From contig NZ_JAGYVZ010000015.1 in assembly GCF_018380615.1 (NCBI RefSeq), positions 62,001-126,000 on the forward strand: a stretch of DNA of 64,000 bases, read 5' to 3'. The notes beneath the pieces were generated by a model. That model worked only from the letters and a program-made list of their open reading frames with translations. It did no database searches and was not told where the DNA came from. Positions 1 to 9,065 of this stretch are shown here, in pieces. Within the stretch, counting starts at the first letter, position 1. The number at the start of each line of letters is the position of its first letter. Source of the stretch: Flavobacterium psychroterrae (lineage in GTDB: Bacteria > Bacteroidota > Bacteroidia > Flavobacteriales > Flavobacteriaceae). Position numbers and translations under genes: made by a program.

Positions 1-3000
1 TGTCGATTACTGCATTCAAAGCTGCAGCTCCCTTATTTTCAAGAATATATTTAGGCAATAATAAATTGCTGGTTGCAATACTTTTATCGTAAACTGTTTT
101 TTGCTCTGATAATTTGTTTCCACTTCTAAAGGCTTGGGTGTTTAACGGTGTTCCAATTCTGTTTGCTGCGATTAGTTCCTGTGCAAATGGCTCACTTGCC
201 ATTTCTGGGTCCTGAGGGTAAAAATATTTGCTTTCGAGAATTTCGCTGTTTTTCGAAGTAGTACTTTTAACCGACGTTAGTTCAATATTATAGGGTAAAT
301 TATTATATAAATATTCCTCACTTTCTACGACTATGCCATCAGTGAAATAATTTTTTACCGTTTTTGATTTTAGTTTATCAAAACCTGTGTAGATTTTAAA
401 ATAGGGGATTTTTAAACCCTTTGGAGCATAATTTTCAATAGTATATTTATTTGCTGCATAAATTCCATCATAAGCAAAAGAATTCAAAGCATACTTTGGA
501 ATATCTTTTAAAATATTTGGAAAGCTAACTCCTAAAGGAAAAATATGTTTAGAAACATACGAATTCCCCGTGCACAATTGATTTTGATCCATTAATTCGT
601 AATTAATTTCATCTACATAACCTCTGTTTTTTTCAACTTCCTTTCCGTAGTAGTCATATGCTTCTTCTTTAACAATATCCTTATCATTATAAAATACTTT
701 TCTTAGAAGTTTTCCTCTGTGCCATTCCTGAGGTTCGTCTTCACGCCTGTCATCAAACAGAGGTATTTCTGAAAATAAAGGTTCTTTAAAACTAAAATAA
801 TTATCTTCTTTTATCTCTGTTTTATTTATATTATCATAGTCTATTTGACTTACTTTGGTATACCCTACATTTGAACCTGAAGTTTTATAAAGTGGTAAAG
901 TTGAGGATGATGATAACCTTATTCCAAGTTGATCTTCAATTTGAGTTGAATGACCTCCTTGACCCGGCTCATAATGTATACCATCAAAAACATACAGCGA
1001 AATACTTTCTACATAAGATGGTACATTCATCATTTTACCCGATGTAATTTTATCATCATTTAAGTATTTGAAGTAAGTTGTGTATTTTGCGCTATTTAAA
1101 TTTTCATCGGTATATGTTTGAATATTTTTTATTCTTAATCCTCCAACTTTTACATCATCTCTTACTTTATCGCGATACTTTAAAATAAAACTTGTATTAT
1201 GATAATTATTATAATCCTTAGAATCTGATAATAAGTAATTTTGTGTAACAACAACTTTCATTCGATAACTACCCTTACCTCCCAAATCAAAGTAACTATT
1301 TATATTACCTGATGGATGTTCGTCTTTAGAAATTGTACCCTGATATTTTATATCCTTATAAGTACCATCTCCTTGTTTTTCCTGCAGGTAAAACTCAACC
1401 TTATTAAATTCAGCATTTATATTTCTATAATTAGGAACCTGAAAAGGCAAATTTGATCTTATTAAAAGGTTTACTTCATTAGATTTTAACGATGTACTAT
1501 AGATACTTGTTTCTAAAGGCTCGCTATAAAATACTTTATTGAACATATTCACTTCATTAGGAGCAGGATAATAATAATTTAAAGCATAGCCTGAAATTGT
1601 GAGTGATGCTTGTTTAAGCGCATATCGTTCATCTGAAATAGCATCAAAATAATTTGCAGTTGTAGCTCCAGTTAAACATTTATGATTTTCATAATCGTAA
1701 TATTTAACCCCACCTTCAGGGAATTTAATACTCTTTAGAGAAAATGTTTTTGTGTATAAGGTATCTACATCTCTATTAAATCCATAACTACCCTCGACGT
1801 GATATTCTGGCAATAAATTTTCAGGAAAAAGAGAAAAGTTAGTTTCTTTACCATTAAAATAACCCCAATGATCTTGGGCTTTTGAATATTTTGAAGGAAT
1901 TTTATCAAATAAATAATAATCGAAGTTATAATTCTCTACAACAGTATTTTTAGTGTCGTAAAATTTAACTGCATCAAGCTTTAAACGTTTGTTGACTTCA
2001 TCCTTAGAAAAAAGATGAAGATTGGAATTAAAATAACTTTGAACTAATTCAATTTTTCTAATTAAATTATTCGAAATATCGTAAACCTCTATTTTTTCTA
2101 ATTTCTTTGCACCAGTTTGTAAATCTAGTCTGTCTCCATAAATAAAATTCATTTTTCCTGAAGGAAAAATAATTTCGGAGATCAATTTTTCTTTTGTACC
2201 AGTAATATTTGACTCATAAGAACTTCCTGTTATTTCTCGCGAAGACCTAACAATTATTTGACTAACATGATTTCCCAAATTTGTATACAGCATATAATTA
2301 GCCGAAATATAATTGTAGATAATTTCTTTGTTGTTTGGTGAAATTATTCTTTTTAATTGCCAGGATTGATCAAAGGGAGTAAGTCCATATTGACTAATAG
2401 ATGAAGTTCCATCTTTACCTAAAATCAGATTATAACCATTAGGTAATTTTACATTAAAATTATCAAAAAAGTTACTTTGCGGAATAGTTGATAATTTACC
2501 TAATTCGTAATTAATAGTAATATCATCTAATGGAAAAGTGATAAACTTTTTTAATTCCTGATTAAACATAAACTTTCCACTATGACCGAAGAAACTGTAG
2601 TAAAATTCATCAGGACGGGAATCATCGTTCCCGTAAATATTTCTTACATCATTTCCTGCTAAAAATGCTTTTGCATAAAACTGCATCCTGCTGCCATGCT
2701 CAGCATCATTATTACAATTCCACTCTGAACTTTCAGTAGGATCTATAGAGGTTTTTAATCTTCCAATTCCAAATGTATTTTTGTTACTATAATCCTGATG
2801 GATAAAAAAACGCTCATCTGGGGCGCCATGATTGTTTCGTGTTATTTGTCCCCCAATATTTAAACTCCAGCCTAAACCAACAGATGTAGCATCTTCTTCT
2901 ACTTTAATACCTCCGGTATTATATGAAATAGAAATTGGTACTTCCACACCATCGAGGTTAATAGAATATATTGGAATATTTATAGAAGGCTGTCCCGTGT

Positions 3001-3142
3001 ATAGAGACACATTGTTTAATAATCTTTTTTTAAACTGATAAGATTCCGGTGGCAAAGGAATATTGTAATCATATTCTGTTGATTTCTGACTGTACAAATT
3101 CAGGTTTAATAATATAAATAGTATTATAAATTTAATCTTCAT
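1..3142 (-). CDS. RHS-like secreted protein, N-terminal part (runs off the left edge)
   Basis: The ATG is at 3142 and the frame stays open for 1047 codons to base 2, so the stop lies outside the window. Residues 1-19 form a signal peptide (hydrophobic core ending LNLYSQ). Residues ~45-95 carry SINIPIYSI, ISYNTGGIKVEEDAT and VGLGWSLNIGG. This is the conserved N-terminal block of large Bacteroidota proteins that resemble RHS/YD-repeat and SpvB-like proteins. The rest is long, Tyr/Asn-rich beta-strand sequence with YNYISANY- and FDYYLFDK-like stretches. In this family the far C-terminus usually holds an RHS core and a variable, sometimes toxic, tip, which cannot be seen here. An envelope or extracellular role is inferred. 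The protein family is fairly sure; the function is not. Confidence 0.75.
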   Translation of the reverse strand, partial: MKIKFIILFILLNLNLYSQKSTEYDYNIPLPPESYQFKKRLLNNVSLYTGQPSINIPIYSINLDGVEVPISISYNTGGIKVEEDATSVGLGWSLNIGGQITRNNHGAPDERFFIHQDYSNKNTFGIGRLKTSIDPTESSEWNCNNDAEHGSRMQFYAKAFLAGNDVRNIYGNDDSRPDEFYYSFFGHSGKFMFNQELKKFITFPLDDITINYELGKLSTIPQSNFFDNFNVKLPNGYNLILGKDGTSSISQYGLTPFDQSWQLKRIISPNNKEIIYNYISANYMLYTNLGNHVSQIIVRSSREITGSSYESNITGTKEKLISEIIFPSGKMNFIYGDRLDLQTGAKKLEKIEVYDISNNLIRKIELVQSYFNSNLHLFSKDEVNKRLKLDAVKFYDTKNTVVENYNFDYYLFDKIPSKYSKAQDHWGYFNGKETNFSLFPENLLPEYHVEGSYGFNRDVDTLYTKTFSLKSIKFPEGGVKYYDYENHKCLTGATTANYFDAISDERYALKQASLTISGYALNYYYPAPNEVNMFNKVFYSEPLETSIYSTSLKSNEVNLLIRSNLPFQVPNYRNINAEFNKVEFYLQEKQGDGTYKDIKYQGTISKDEHPSGNINSYFDLGGKGSYRMKVVVTQNYLLSDSKDYNNYHNTSFILKYRDKVRDDVKVGGLRIKNIQTYTDENLNSAKYTTYFKYLNDDKITSGKMMNVPSYVESISLYVFDGIHYEPGQGGHSTQIEDQLGIRLSSSSTLPLYKTSGSNVGYTKVSQIDYDNINKTEIKEDNYFSFKEPLFSEIPLFDDRREDEPQEWHRGKLLRKVFYNDKDIVKEEAYDYYGKEVEKNRGYVDEINYELMDQNQLCTGNSYVSKHIFPLGVSFPNILKDIPKYALNSFAYDGIYAANKYTIENYAPKGLKIPYFKIYTGFDKLKSKTVKNYFTDGIVVESEEYLYNNLPYNIELTSVKSTTSKNSEILESKYFYPQDPEMASEPFAQELIAANRIGTPLNTQAFRSGNKLSEQKTVYDKSIATSNLLLPKYILENKGAAALNAVID

Positions 3143-3224
3143 GGTTATTTAGTTACTGGTTATTAACAAATTAGGAAATACGGTTTAAGATCGAAATTCC
3201 TAATTCTGTGTTCGCTTAAATCAT

Positions 3225-4886
3225 TTAATTTTTCCCCTTTCGTATCACTTTCACTCCATCACTCTGCACATTCGTTTTTATATTCACGATATAAATTCCT
3301 TCAGGATAATTGCTTAAATTAACTGGAATAGTTTGTCCTGTAATATCAAATTGCTTTAATATTCTCCCTGCCATATCCACCACAGTTGCAGTACCGTTTT
3401 CATATTTGTACCCTATAATAATGTTGGTAAAAGTCACTACAGGATTAGGAATAGCTTCTATTCCTTTAGTTTTTACTTTGTCCGGCTTTAATCTATCCTC
3501 TAGTTTTACCACCCAAAAATCATTTCCTCCAATACTGGCTTTTTTATCTTTTGAAGTTCCTGATTTAGAAGTTCCAGCCATTAGATATCCACCATCTCTG
3601 GTTTCGAAAAGCTTTTGTAACACATCTTCACCATTACTTTTTACTGTTTTCCTCCAAATTTCCTCGCCTTTATCATCTATTTTTAAAGCTATATATCCGT
3701 TTTCTTCTTTATTTTCCCTAATAAGTCCCTTAGTTTTTCCAGCAATCCCTTCCATAGATCGATTTTCTTCTTTTTGACTATAACCCCCAATGAGGTAACT
3801 ATGATCTTTGCTTTCTAATACTGAAGTCAAAATATCTGTTTTACCAAAATCAAAAGTTTTGCTCCATATGACATTTCCTTTTTTATCGAGTTTTAAAACC
3901 CAATAATCTGTACCTTTTGCCACCATACCTCCTAATGAAGTAAGCGGACTGGTACTGTTCGAATTTCCTCCTACTATATATCCTTCATCTTCTGTCTGAT
4001 GTATTACATAAAGCTGGTTATCACCATTGCCTCCATAAGTTTGTTGCCATTCTATAACTCCTGCATTATTGATTTTTATAATCCAATAATCTCCTATTCC
4101 TTTATTGGGCTCTGTTTTATCTCCTGATTGTGGTGAGTTTGAATATCCTCCTAAAATGTATCCTCCATCTCTGGTTTGCTTCATGCTTCTTAATACATCA
4201 GCATATTCTCCTCCATAGGTTTTTTGCCATTCTATAACTCCTGTTTTGTCCAGTTTTACAATCCAGTAGTCCATATTACCCCGACTTTTTTCTGTTTTTG
4301 TATATAAATCCGTAGAGGAAAAATCTTGATTTACCAATAAATCATTGTCTAATAATTTTGGACTTGAAGAAGACGAACCTCCTAACATATAGCCGCCATC
4401 CTTAGTCTGGAAAGCGCATAATAATTCGTCCTGACCACTCCCGCCAATAGTTCTTTGCCATTGTTCAACGCCTGCAGCATTCAATTTAATTACCCAAAAA
4501 TCATTACCTCCTTTACAGGAATCCTTTTTATCAAAGTCATTAGGAGAATTAGATGTTCCCGCCAGAATAAAACCGCCATCTGCGGTAGTTTTAATACTTT
4601 TGAGCAAATCAAAACCACTGCCACCAATACTCTTTTGCCAGTCGAGATCTCCGTTTTGATTCATCTTCCAGATCCAGTAATCCAGATCACCCTTATTATC
4701 ATTTTCTTTATTCCCTGTTTTATTAGACAAAGAACTTCCCGCCAGTATAAAGCCGTAATCTGCAGTAGATTGTGCATCAAATAAATAATCTGAATTTAAA
4801 CCGCCATAGACTTTTTCCCAAAGAATGTCTTGGGAATGACTAAGCAACGGGCAAAAAAGTAAGAGTAGTAAGTATTTTTTAATCAT
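3225..4886 (-). CDS. Seven-repeat secreted protein with T9SS type A sorting signal
   Basis: This 553 aa protein has a signal peptide (residues 1-19, ending LLSHSQ). Seven repeats of about 65 residues follow. Each begins with W[EQS][KRQ]-x-[YI]GG or a decayed version, then D-x-L and an element like T-x-DGGY-[IL]-x-GG-S. Seven such units suggest a seven-bladed beta-propeller, which is inference. The last ~75 residues (IPNPVVTFTN, then VVDMAGR, YPEGIYIV and a basic tail KVIRKGKN) fit the type A T9SS C-terminal signal, cleaved on export across the outer membrane. It lies 82 bp upstream of the RHS-like gene on the same strand with no clear terminator between, so the two may be co-transcribed. The ligand is unknown. 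Confidence 0.85.
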   Translation of the reverse strand: MIKKYLLLLLFCPLLSHSQDILWEKVYGGLNSDYLFDAQSTADYGFILAGSSLSNKTGNKENDNKGDLDYWIWKMNQNGDLDWQKSIGGSGFDLLKSIKTTADGGFILAGTSNSPNDFDKKDSCKGGNDFWVIKLNAAGVEQWQRTIGGSGQDELLCAFQTKDGGYMLGGSSSSSPKLLDNDLLVNQDFSSTDLYTKTEKSRGNMDYWIVKLDKTGVIEWQKTYGGEYADVLRSMKQTRDGGYILGGYSNSPQSGDKTEPNKGIGDYWIIKINNAGVIEWQQTYGGNGDNQLYVIHQTEDEGYIVGGNSNSTSPLTSLGGMVAKGTDYWVLKLDKKGNVIWSKTFDFGKTDILTSVLESKDHSYLIGGYSQKEENRSMEGIAGKTKGLIRENKEENGYIALKIDDKGEEIWRKTVKSNGEDVLQKLFETRDGGYLMAGTSKSGTSKDKKASIGGNDFWVVKLEDRLKPDKVKTKGIEAIPNPVVTFTNIIIGYKYENGTATVVDMAGRILKQFDITGQTIPVNLSNYPEGIYIVNIKTNVQSDGVKVIRKGKN

Positions 4887-4990
4887 AACAATTAATTTTA
4901 TGTAAGTAAAAACTTAAATTAATAACAATGATAGCTAAAGATTATCTTAAAAACAATACCGCGTTTCAGGGATTTTTTCTCACTAACTAA

Positions 4991-5021
4991 AAAACCCATT
5001 TCACAAAATGAAATGGGTTTT
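4991..5021 (-). terminator. Intrinsic terminator of the delta-60 protein gene
   Basis: A perfect 13-bp stem (AAAACCCATTTCA with its complement) and a 5-nt loop lie about 25 bp past the stop at 5047. On the minus strand the stem runs into a T-tract. This makes the downstream propeller gene a separate transcript unless there is read-through. Confidence 0.85.
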
Positions 5022-5046
5022 TATAAATATCAACTTGTATTTTATA

Positions 5047-8000
5047 CTAAAACACAATCTTTCTTGTCACCATAAAATCATTTTCTAAAGTTACTTTCAC
5101 TAATAAAAACTGATTATTTACTGGCAAGTTTTGAATTTGCAATTCGGCACTATTTATTTTCTTTTTATCATAAAGTAGTTTTCCTGTGATGTCAAAAACA
5201 GTAACTTCTTTTATGTTTTCTTTTGATGATTTTATGTTGATTACTTTGTTTTTAACTGAAACTAAAATTCCGTTTTCTAGATTTTTAAAGTCTTTTGTTC
5301 TTAGCGTTTTATCTGTATATTTTATAAGGAATCGATCTTCAAAAGTTCCTGCGATCGTGGTAAACGTATAATTGCTGCTTTGTAAGTTGTGCGTAATTCC
5401 GGTTGTTTTATCTTCAATATAAATTGGCTGATTACTTATATCACCATCAATATCATCAATTGATATTGTAAATTCTCCCACAATTTTTGTCTTATATCCT
5501 AACGGAATTACATCTGTATCTATAAATGGCAAAGCGCGACCCTGAATTACTAGATTTTTATGATCGGTAATACTGTAAAAATCTACATATTGATTTCCGT
5601 TAAAGGATTCGGCGTCATAATCTTCATCGTATGAATTTGTTGCTCCTTGGATGTATCCAAATAAAATTTGCTTGAAAACACCTTGTTTATTTTCAAAATT
5701 CAGCCAGACACGGTGCTTTTCAATTTGGTTTAAATTCTTTGGTTTAGTATTTTTTGAAGGTTTGAAAAAGCTTGAATTTTTGTTTTGTATTCGCATACTA
5801 TTATTAAATTGGGCAATGCCTGAATTTTTACTTGCCACAAAAAAAGCCTGACCGGAAGCAATTGTTCCATCAGGAATGGTTTCATTAACTCCCGCAGAAA
5901 CCGAACTTCGTGTTCCTACACCGCCCAATAAATTATAAACGGCATAGTCATTTGAAGAATATTCAGTAAAATTATATGGCGTATTATGCGTCCAGAAATA
6001 AAGCGCTCCTTTTAAATTCAGTTTATTTTCAAACAAAAACATATCAGCACTTATAGCTGATGGATACGGATTGCCGATTAGATTATAAGTATCAATCCCC
6101 ACATCTAAATCAATTTTTCCGTTATGGGGAATTCCTTTAAATGTTGCTTCAAATTGTGAAGGAACAGTTGTAGAAAAATCTTGTGGTCCGCGAATAATAT
6201 ATCCTTTTCCGGATGTCATGATATTAGATGAATTTTCATCTTTCCAATTTCCCGATACATAATCAAAAGAAAAATATTTATCCCATAATGTATCTGGAGA
6301 AACATCAATCAATTTTTGACCCTCTACCGGAGAAGACCAATAAGTATAATCGAATTTTAAAATGGGTGAAGATTTTCTTTTTATATCCACAATTCCGGTA
6401 TTTACCATATCGTCATCTGATTGATATAAACTTGCTGAATCTTCTAAAATTAATGTTCCTGATCCTGAATAATCAAATTCAAGACTTAGAGTATTCGAAC
6501 TTAAAAGTGTTATATTTTTCCCGATTTCAATTGAACAACTACAAGCATTTGCCGAAGTTAAATTGGGATAATCGCCATTGAAAGTTAATTCTTTTCCGCC
6601 TGACGGAAAACCATTTGACCAGGAAATACCATTCCAAATTGTAGATTCCAGGCAAAGTTTAAGGCGTGCAATTCTATGTTTTGAAAGTCCTGAAACTGAA
6701 TTAAAATCTCCACCAATCATTAATCTGTGATCTGATGAAAAGCTCATTGTATTCAGTTTTCCATTTAAATCTGCCTGAAAAGAAGCATCATAATCTCCTG
6801 AATTCATCAAACGAACTAATCGTAAAGAAGGATAAGTTTTATAAGTTCCTGAAAAAGTTCCTCCAACCAAAATTCGATCATCTGGCTGAATTAAAAGCGT
6901 TAAAACATCACCATTACTAAAACCTGAACCGGAATCAAAAGTAGTATCTAAACTTCCGTCAGGATTTAATCTTAAAATTCGTTTTTGGGAGATTCCGTTA
7001 TAGCTTAAAAATGTTCCGCCAACGATTATTTTTTTATCCGATTGCAACGCTATTGTGTAGACAAATTTGTCAAAACCAGTTCCGATATTAAAATCCGAAT
7101 CAATACTTCCGTCATAATTCAAACGGACTAACCGAGAAAACGACTGACCATTAAAAGTATTAAATCTTCCACCTACCAGAATTTTTCCGTTTGACTGAAC
7201 CAAGATTGTTTCAATTATTGCATCTGCGCCAAGACCTGCATTAAAACCGGGATCACGTGTACCATTTTCTAACAATCTCACTATTCTTCCGGCTGGTAGA
7301 TCATTATAAGTTGTAAAATTTCCCGCAACAATTACTTTTTCATCCTGCATTGCTATTGCATAAACCTGAGTTTTAAATCCCGTACCTATATTGAATGTAG
7401 GGTCAATTGCACCATCAGATAAAATTCTGACAGTGCGGTTAGAAATAATATCATTGTATTTTGTAAAATTTCCGCCTAAAATTATTTTCCCATCTGATTG
7501 TAAAACTGCGGTTTTTATAAGATTATTGGCTCCGGATTGTACTGCATTAAAGGTTTCATCAGATAAACCGTTTTCTAAAAGCCGGGTTATCCTTGGTGCA
7601 AAAAGAGTATTGAACTTAGTAAAATTTCCAAATACCATTGTTTTTCTATCTTCTAATGATAGAATTTTATGAACTGCGTTATCAAAACCAACTCCGGCGG
7701 CTAAATAGGATGTATCATGTTGTCCTTGTGCATCAACTTTGGCTAATTTACCTTGATTTTGACCGTCAAAAACTAAAAATGAGCCTCCGATATACCAAGA
7801 TCCATCGGGAGCATTTTCGAAAGCAAAAACAGATGCCGACGCTGGTCCTGAACCTGTATTGAAATTTGGTTTTAGAGTTCCGTTTGAATTTAAAAGAAAC
7901 ATTCGGTTGACTTCACTTCCGTTATATAAACCTTTAAAAGATCCTCCAACCATTATATTCCCGAAAGTATCTGTTTTAATTACCTGAACAGCATCTGTGT

Positions 8001-8892
8001 TCAAACCTGATCCTGATAAAAAACTTTGATCAATTGTTGCATCTTCATTAAGCCTGATAATTCTATTAGCACTGATTCCGTTATAATCAGTAAATTTTCC
8101 GCCTAATATAATTTTCCCATTGGGTTGTAAAATCATGGAGTTTACATCTTCATTAAAACCTGAACCACTATTAAAACTGGTATCAATGCTTCCATCCGGA
8201 AGCAAACGCGCAATCTTACTTGTAGTAGCTCCATTAAATGAAATAAAGTTACCTGAGATTAAAATCTTATTATCTGAAGAAATTGCAACATCTGTAATGT
8301 TCAAAGCAGCACCTGATCCTGTATTGAAAGAAGTGTCTAAAGCACCGTTTGGTAAAATTCTGGCGATTCTGTTTACCGTTACATTGTTGTATTTTGTAAA
8401 ACTTCCAACGACTATAACTTTTCCATCAGGCTGAGGACAAACTTTGTAGATGATTCCGTTAGTCGCTCCCGGCGAAGTATTGAATGTTGTATCCTGCGAA
8501 CCATCTTGGTTTAACCGAATAAGTCTTCCTGAATTGTTGCCATTATAAGAGGTAAAACTTCCTGCAACGATTATTTTGCCGTCTGTTTGAATATGCGAAG
8601 TGTAAACTTTACCATTTAAACCTGTTTCCAAATCAAATTCGTCGTCAATTGTTCCGTCCGGCTTTAACCGGGTCAAATATGAAATAGGTATTCCGTTAAG
8701 ATTTAGGTATTCACCACCAACTATAAGTTTATCATCTGACTGTAAGGATAAAGTTCGGACTGTTTTGTCAAAACCGTCGCCGTTTATTCCGTTATCAATG
8801 GTATTAAAAGTGATATCTAATTTTCCTTGTTGTGCCTGAATTTCGGTAAATAAAGAAAGTACTGTAAATGCGAGAATGAATTTTCTAATCAA
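5047..8892 (-). CDS. Delta-60 repeat propeller protein with T9SS type C C-terminal module
   Basis: This 1281 aa protein has a signal peptide (1-20, ending TEIQAQ) and then 14 tandem delta-60 repeats (about residues 22-755). Each has a D-G-x-x-D-x-x-F element, a Q-x-DGKI[IL]-x-GG-x-F element and an NRI-x-RL element. From ~residue 852 (YTYWSSPV) to the end runs the ~430-residue module shared with the proteins at 9066, 14203 and 18452. Its marks are GKGYIIRGPQ, GNPYPSA, YFWTHNT, VWLNFEN, VIQGRALPF and a T9SS type C sorting signal ending MVTRKIVF. The only usable start is TTG at 8892, since no in-frame ATG lies between the upstream stop and the signal peptide. A TAATTTTG box overlaps that TTG. 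An extracellular or surface location is expected; the partner is unknown. Confidence 0.88.
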   Translation of the reverse strand: MIRKFILAFTVLSLFTEIQAQQGKLDITFNTIDNGINGDGFDKTVRTLSLQSDDKLIVGGEYLNLNGIPISYLTRLKPDGTIDDEFDLETGLNGKVYTSHIQTDGKIIVAGSFTSYNGNNSGRLIRLNQDGSQDTTFNTSPGATNGIIYKVCPQPDGKVIVVGSFTKYNNVTVNRIARILPNGALDTSFNTGSGAALNITDVAISSDNKILISGNFISFNGATTSKIARLLPDGSIDTSFNSGSGFNEDVNSMILQPNGKIILGGKFTDYNGISANRIIRLNEDATIDQSFLSGSGLNTDAVQVIKTDTFGNIMVGGSFKGLYNGSEVNRMFLLNSNGTLKPNFNTGSGPASASVFAFENAPDGSWYIGGSFLVFDGQNQGKLAKVDAQGQHDTSYLAAGVGFDNAVHKILSLEDRKTMVFGNFTKFNTLFAPRITRLLENGLSDETFNAVQSGANNLIKTAVLQSDGKIILGGNFTKYNDIISNRTVRILSDGAIDPTFNIGTGFKTQVYAIAMQDEKVIVAGNFTTYNDLPAGRIVRLLENGTRDPGFNAGLGADAIIETILVQSNGKILVGGRFNTFNGQSFSRLVRLNYDGSIDSDFNIGTGFDKFVYTIALQSDKKIIVGGTFLSYNGISQKRILRLNPDGSLDTTFDSGSGFSNGDVLTLLIQPDDRILVGGTFSGTYKTYPSLRLVRLMNSGDYDASFQADLNGKLNTMSFSSDHRLMIGGDFNSVSGLSKHRIARLKLCLESTIWNGISWSNGFPSGGKELTFNGDYPNLTSANACSCSIEIGKNITLLSSNTLSLEFDYSGSGTLILEDSASLYQSDDDMVNTGIVDIKRKSSPILKFDYTYWSSPVEGQKLIDVSPDTLWDKYFSFDYVSGNWKDENSSNIMTSGKGYIIRGPQDFSTTVPSQFEATFKGIPHNGKIDLDVGIDTYNLIGNPYPSAISADMFLFENKLNLKGALYFWTHNTPYNFTEYSSNDYAVYNLLGGVGTRSSVSAGVNETIPDGTIASGQAFFVASKNSGIAQFNNSMRIQNKNSSFFKPSKNTKPKNLNQIEKHRVWLNFENKQGVFKQILFGYIQGATNSYDEDYDAESFNGNQYVDFYSITDHKNLVIQGRALPFIDTDVIPLGYKTKIVGEFTISIDDIDGDISNQPIYIEDKTTGITHNLQSSNYTFTTIAGTFEDRFLIKYTDKTLRTKDFKNLENGILVSVKNKVINIKSSKENIKEVTVFDITGKLLYDKKKINSAELQIQNLPVNNQFLLVKVTLENDFMVTRKIVF

Positions 8893-9012
8893 AATTAAGA
8901 AGATTGAATTACAACTACAATTTTAATTGTAAGAATTAACTGCAATTATAGTGTTTTTCTTTCAGCTTCGCAAATCCCTTATTTTGGAAACAATTTAAAT
9001 CTTCTTCAAAAA

Positions 9013-9043
9013 AAAATCCATTCCGCATAACGGAATGGATTTT
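9013..9043 (-). terminator. Intrinsic terminator of the 1550-aa T9SS gene
   Basis: A 13-bp stem (AAAATCCATTCCG and complement) with loop CATAA sits about 23 bp after the stop at 9066. A T-tract follows on the minus strand. Confidence 0.85.
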
Positions 9044-9065
9044 ATAAAATAAGTAATTGGATCTT

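Noticed and set aside
2832..3038. 68-codon plus-strand frame over the RHS-like gene
   Set aside because: The minus frame is open for 1047 codons with a signal peptide and family motifs; this is a shadow.
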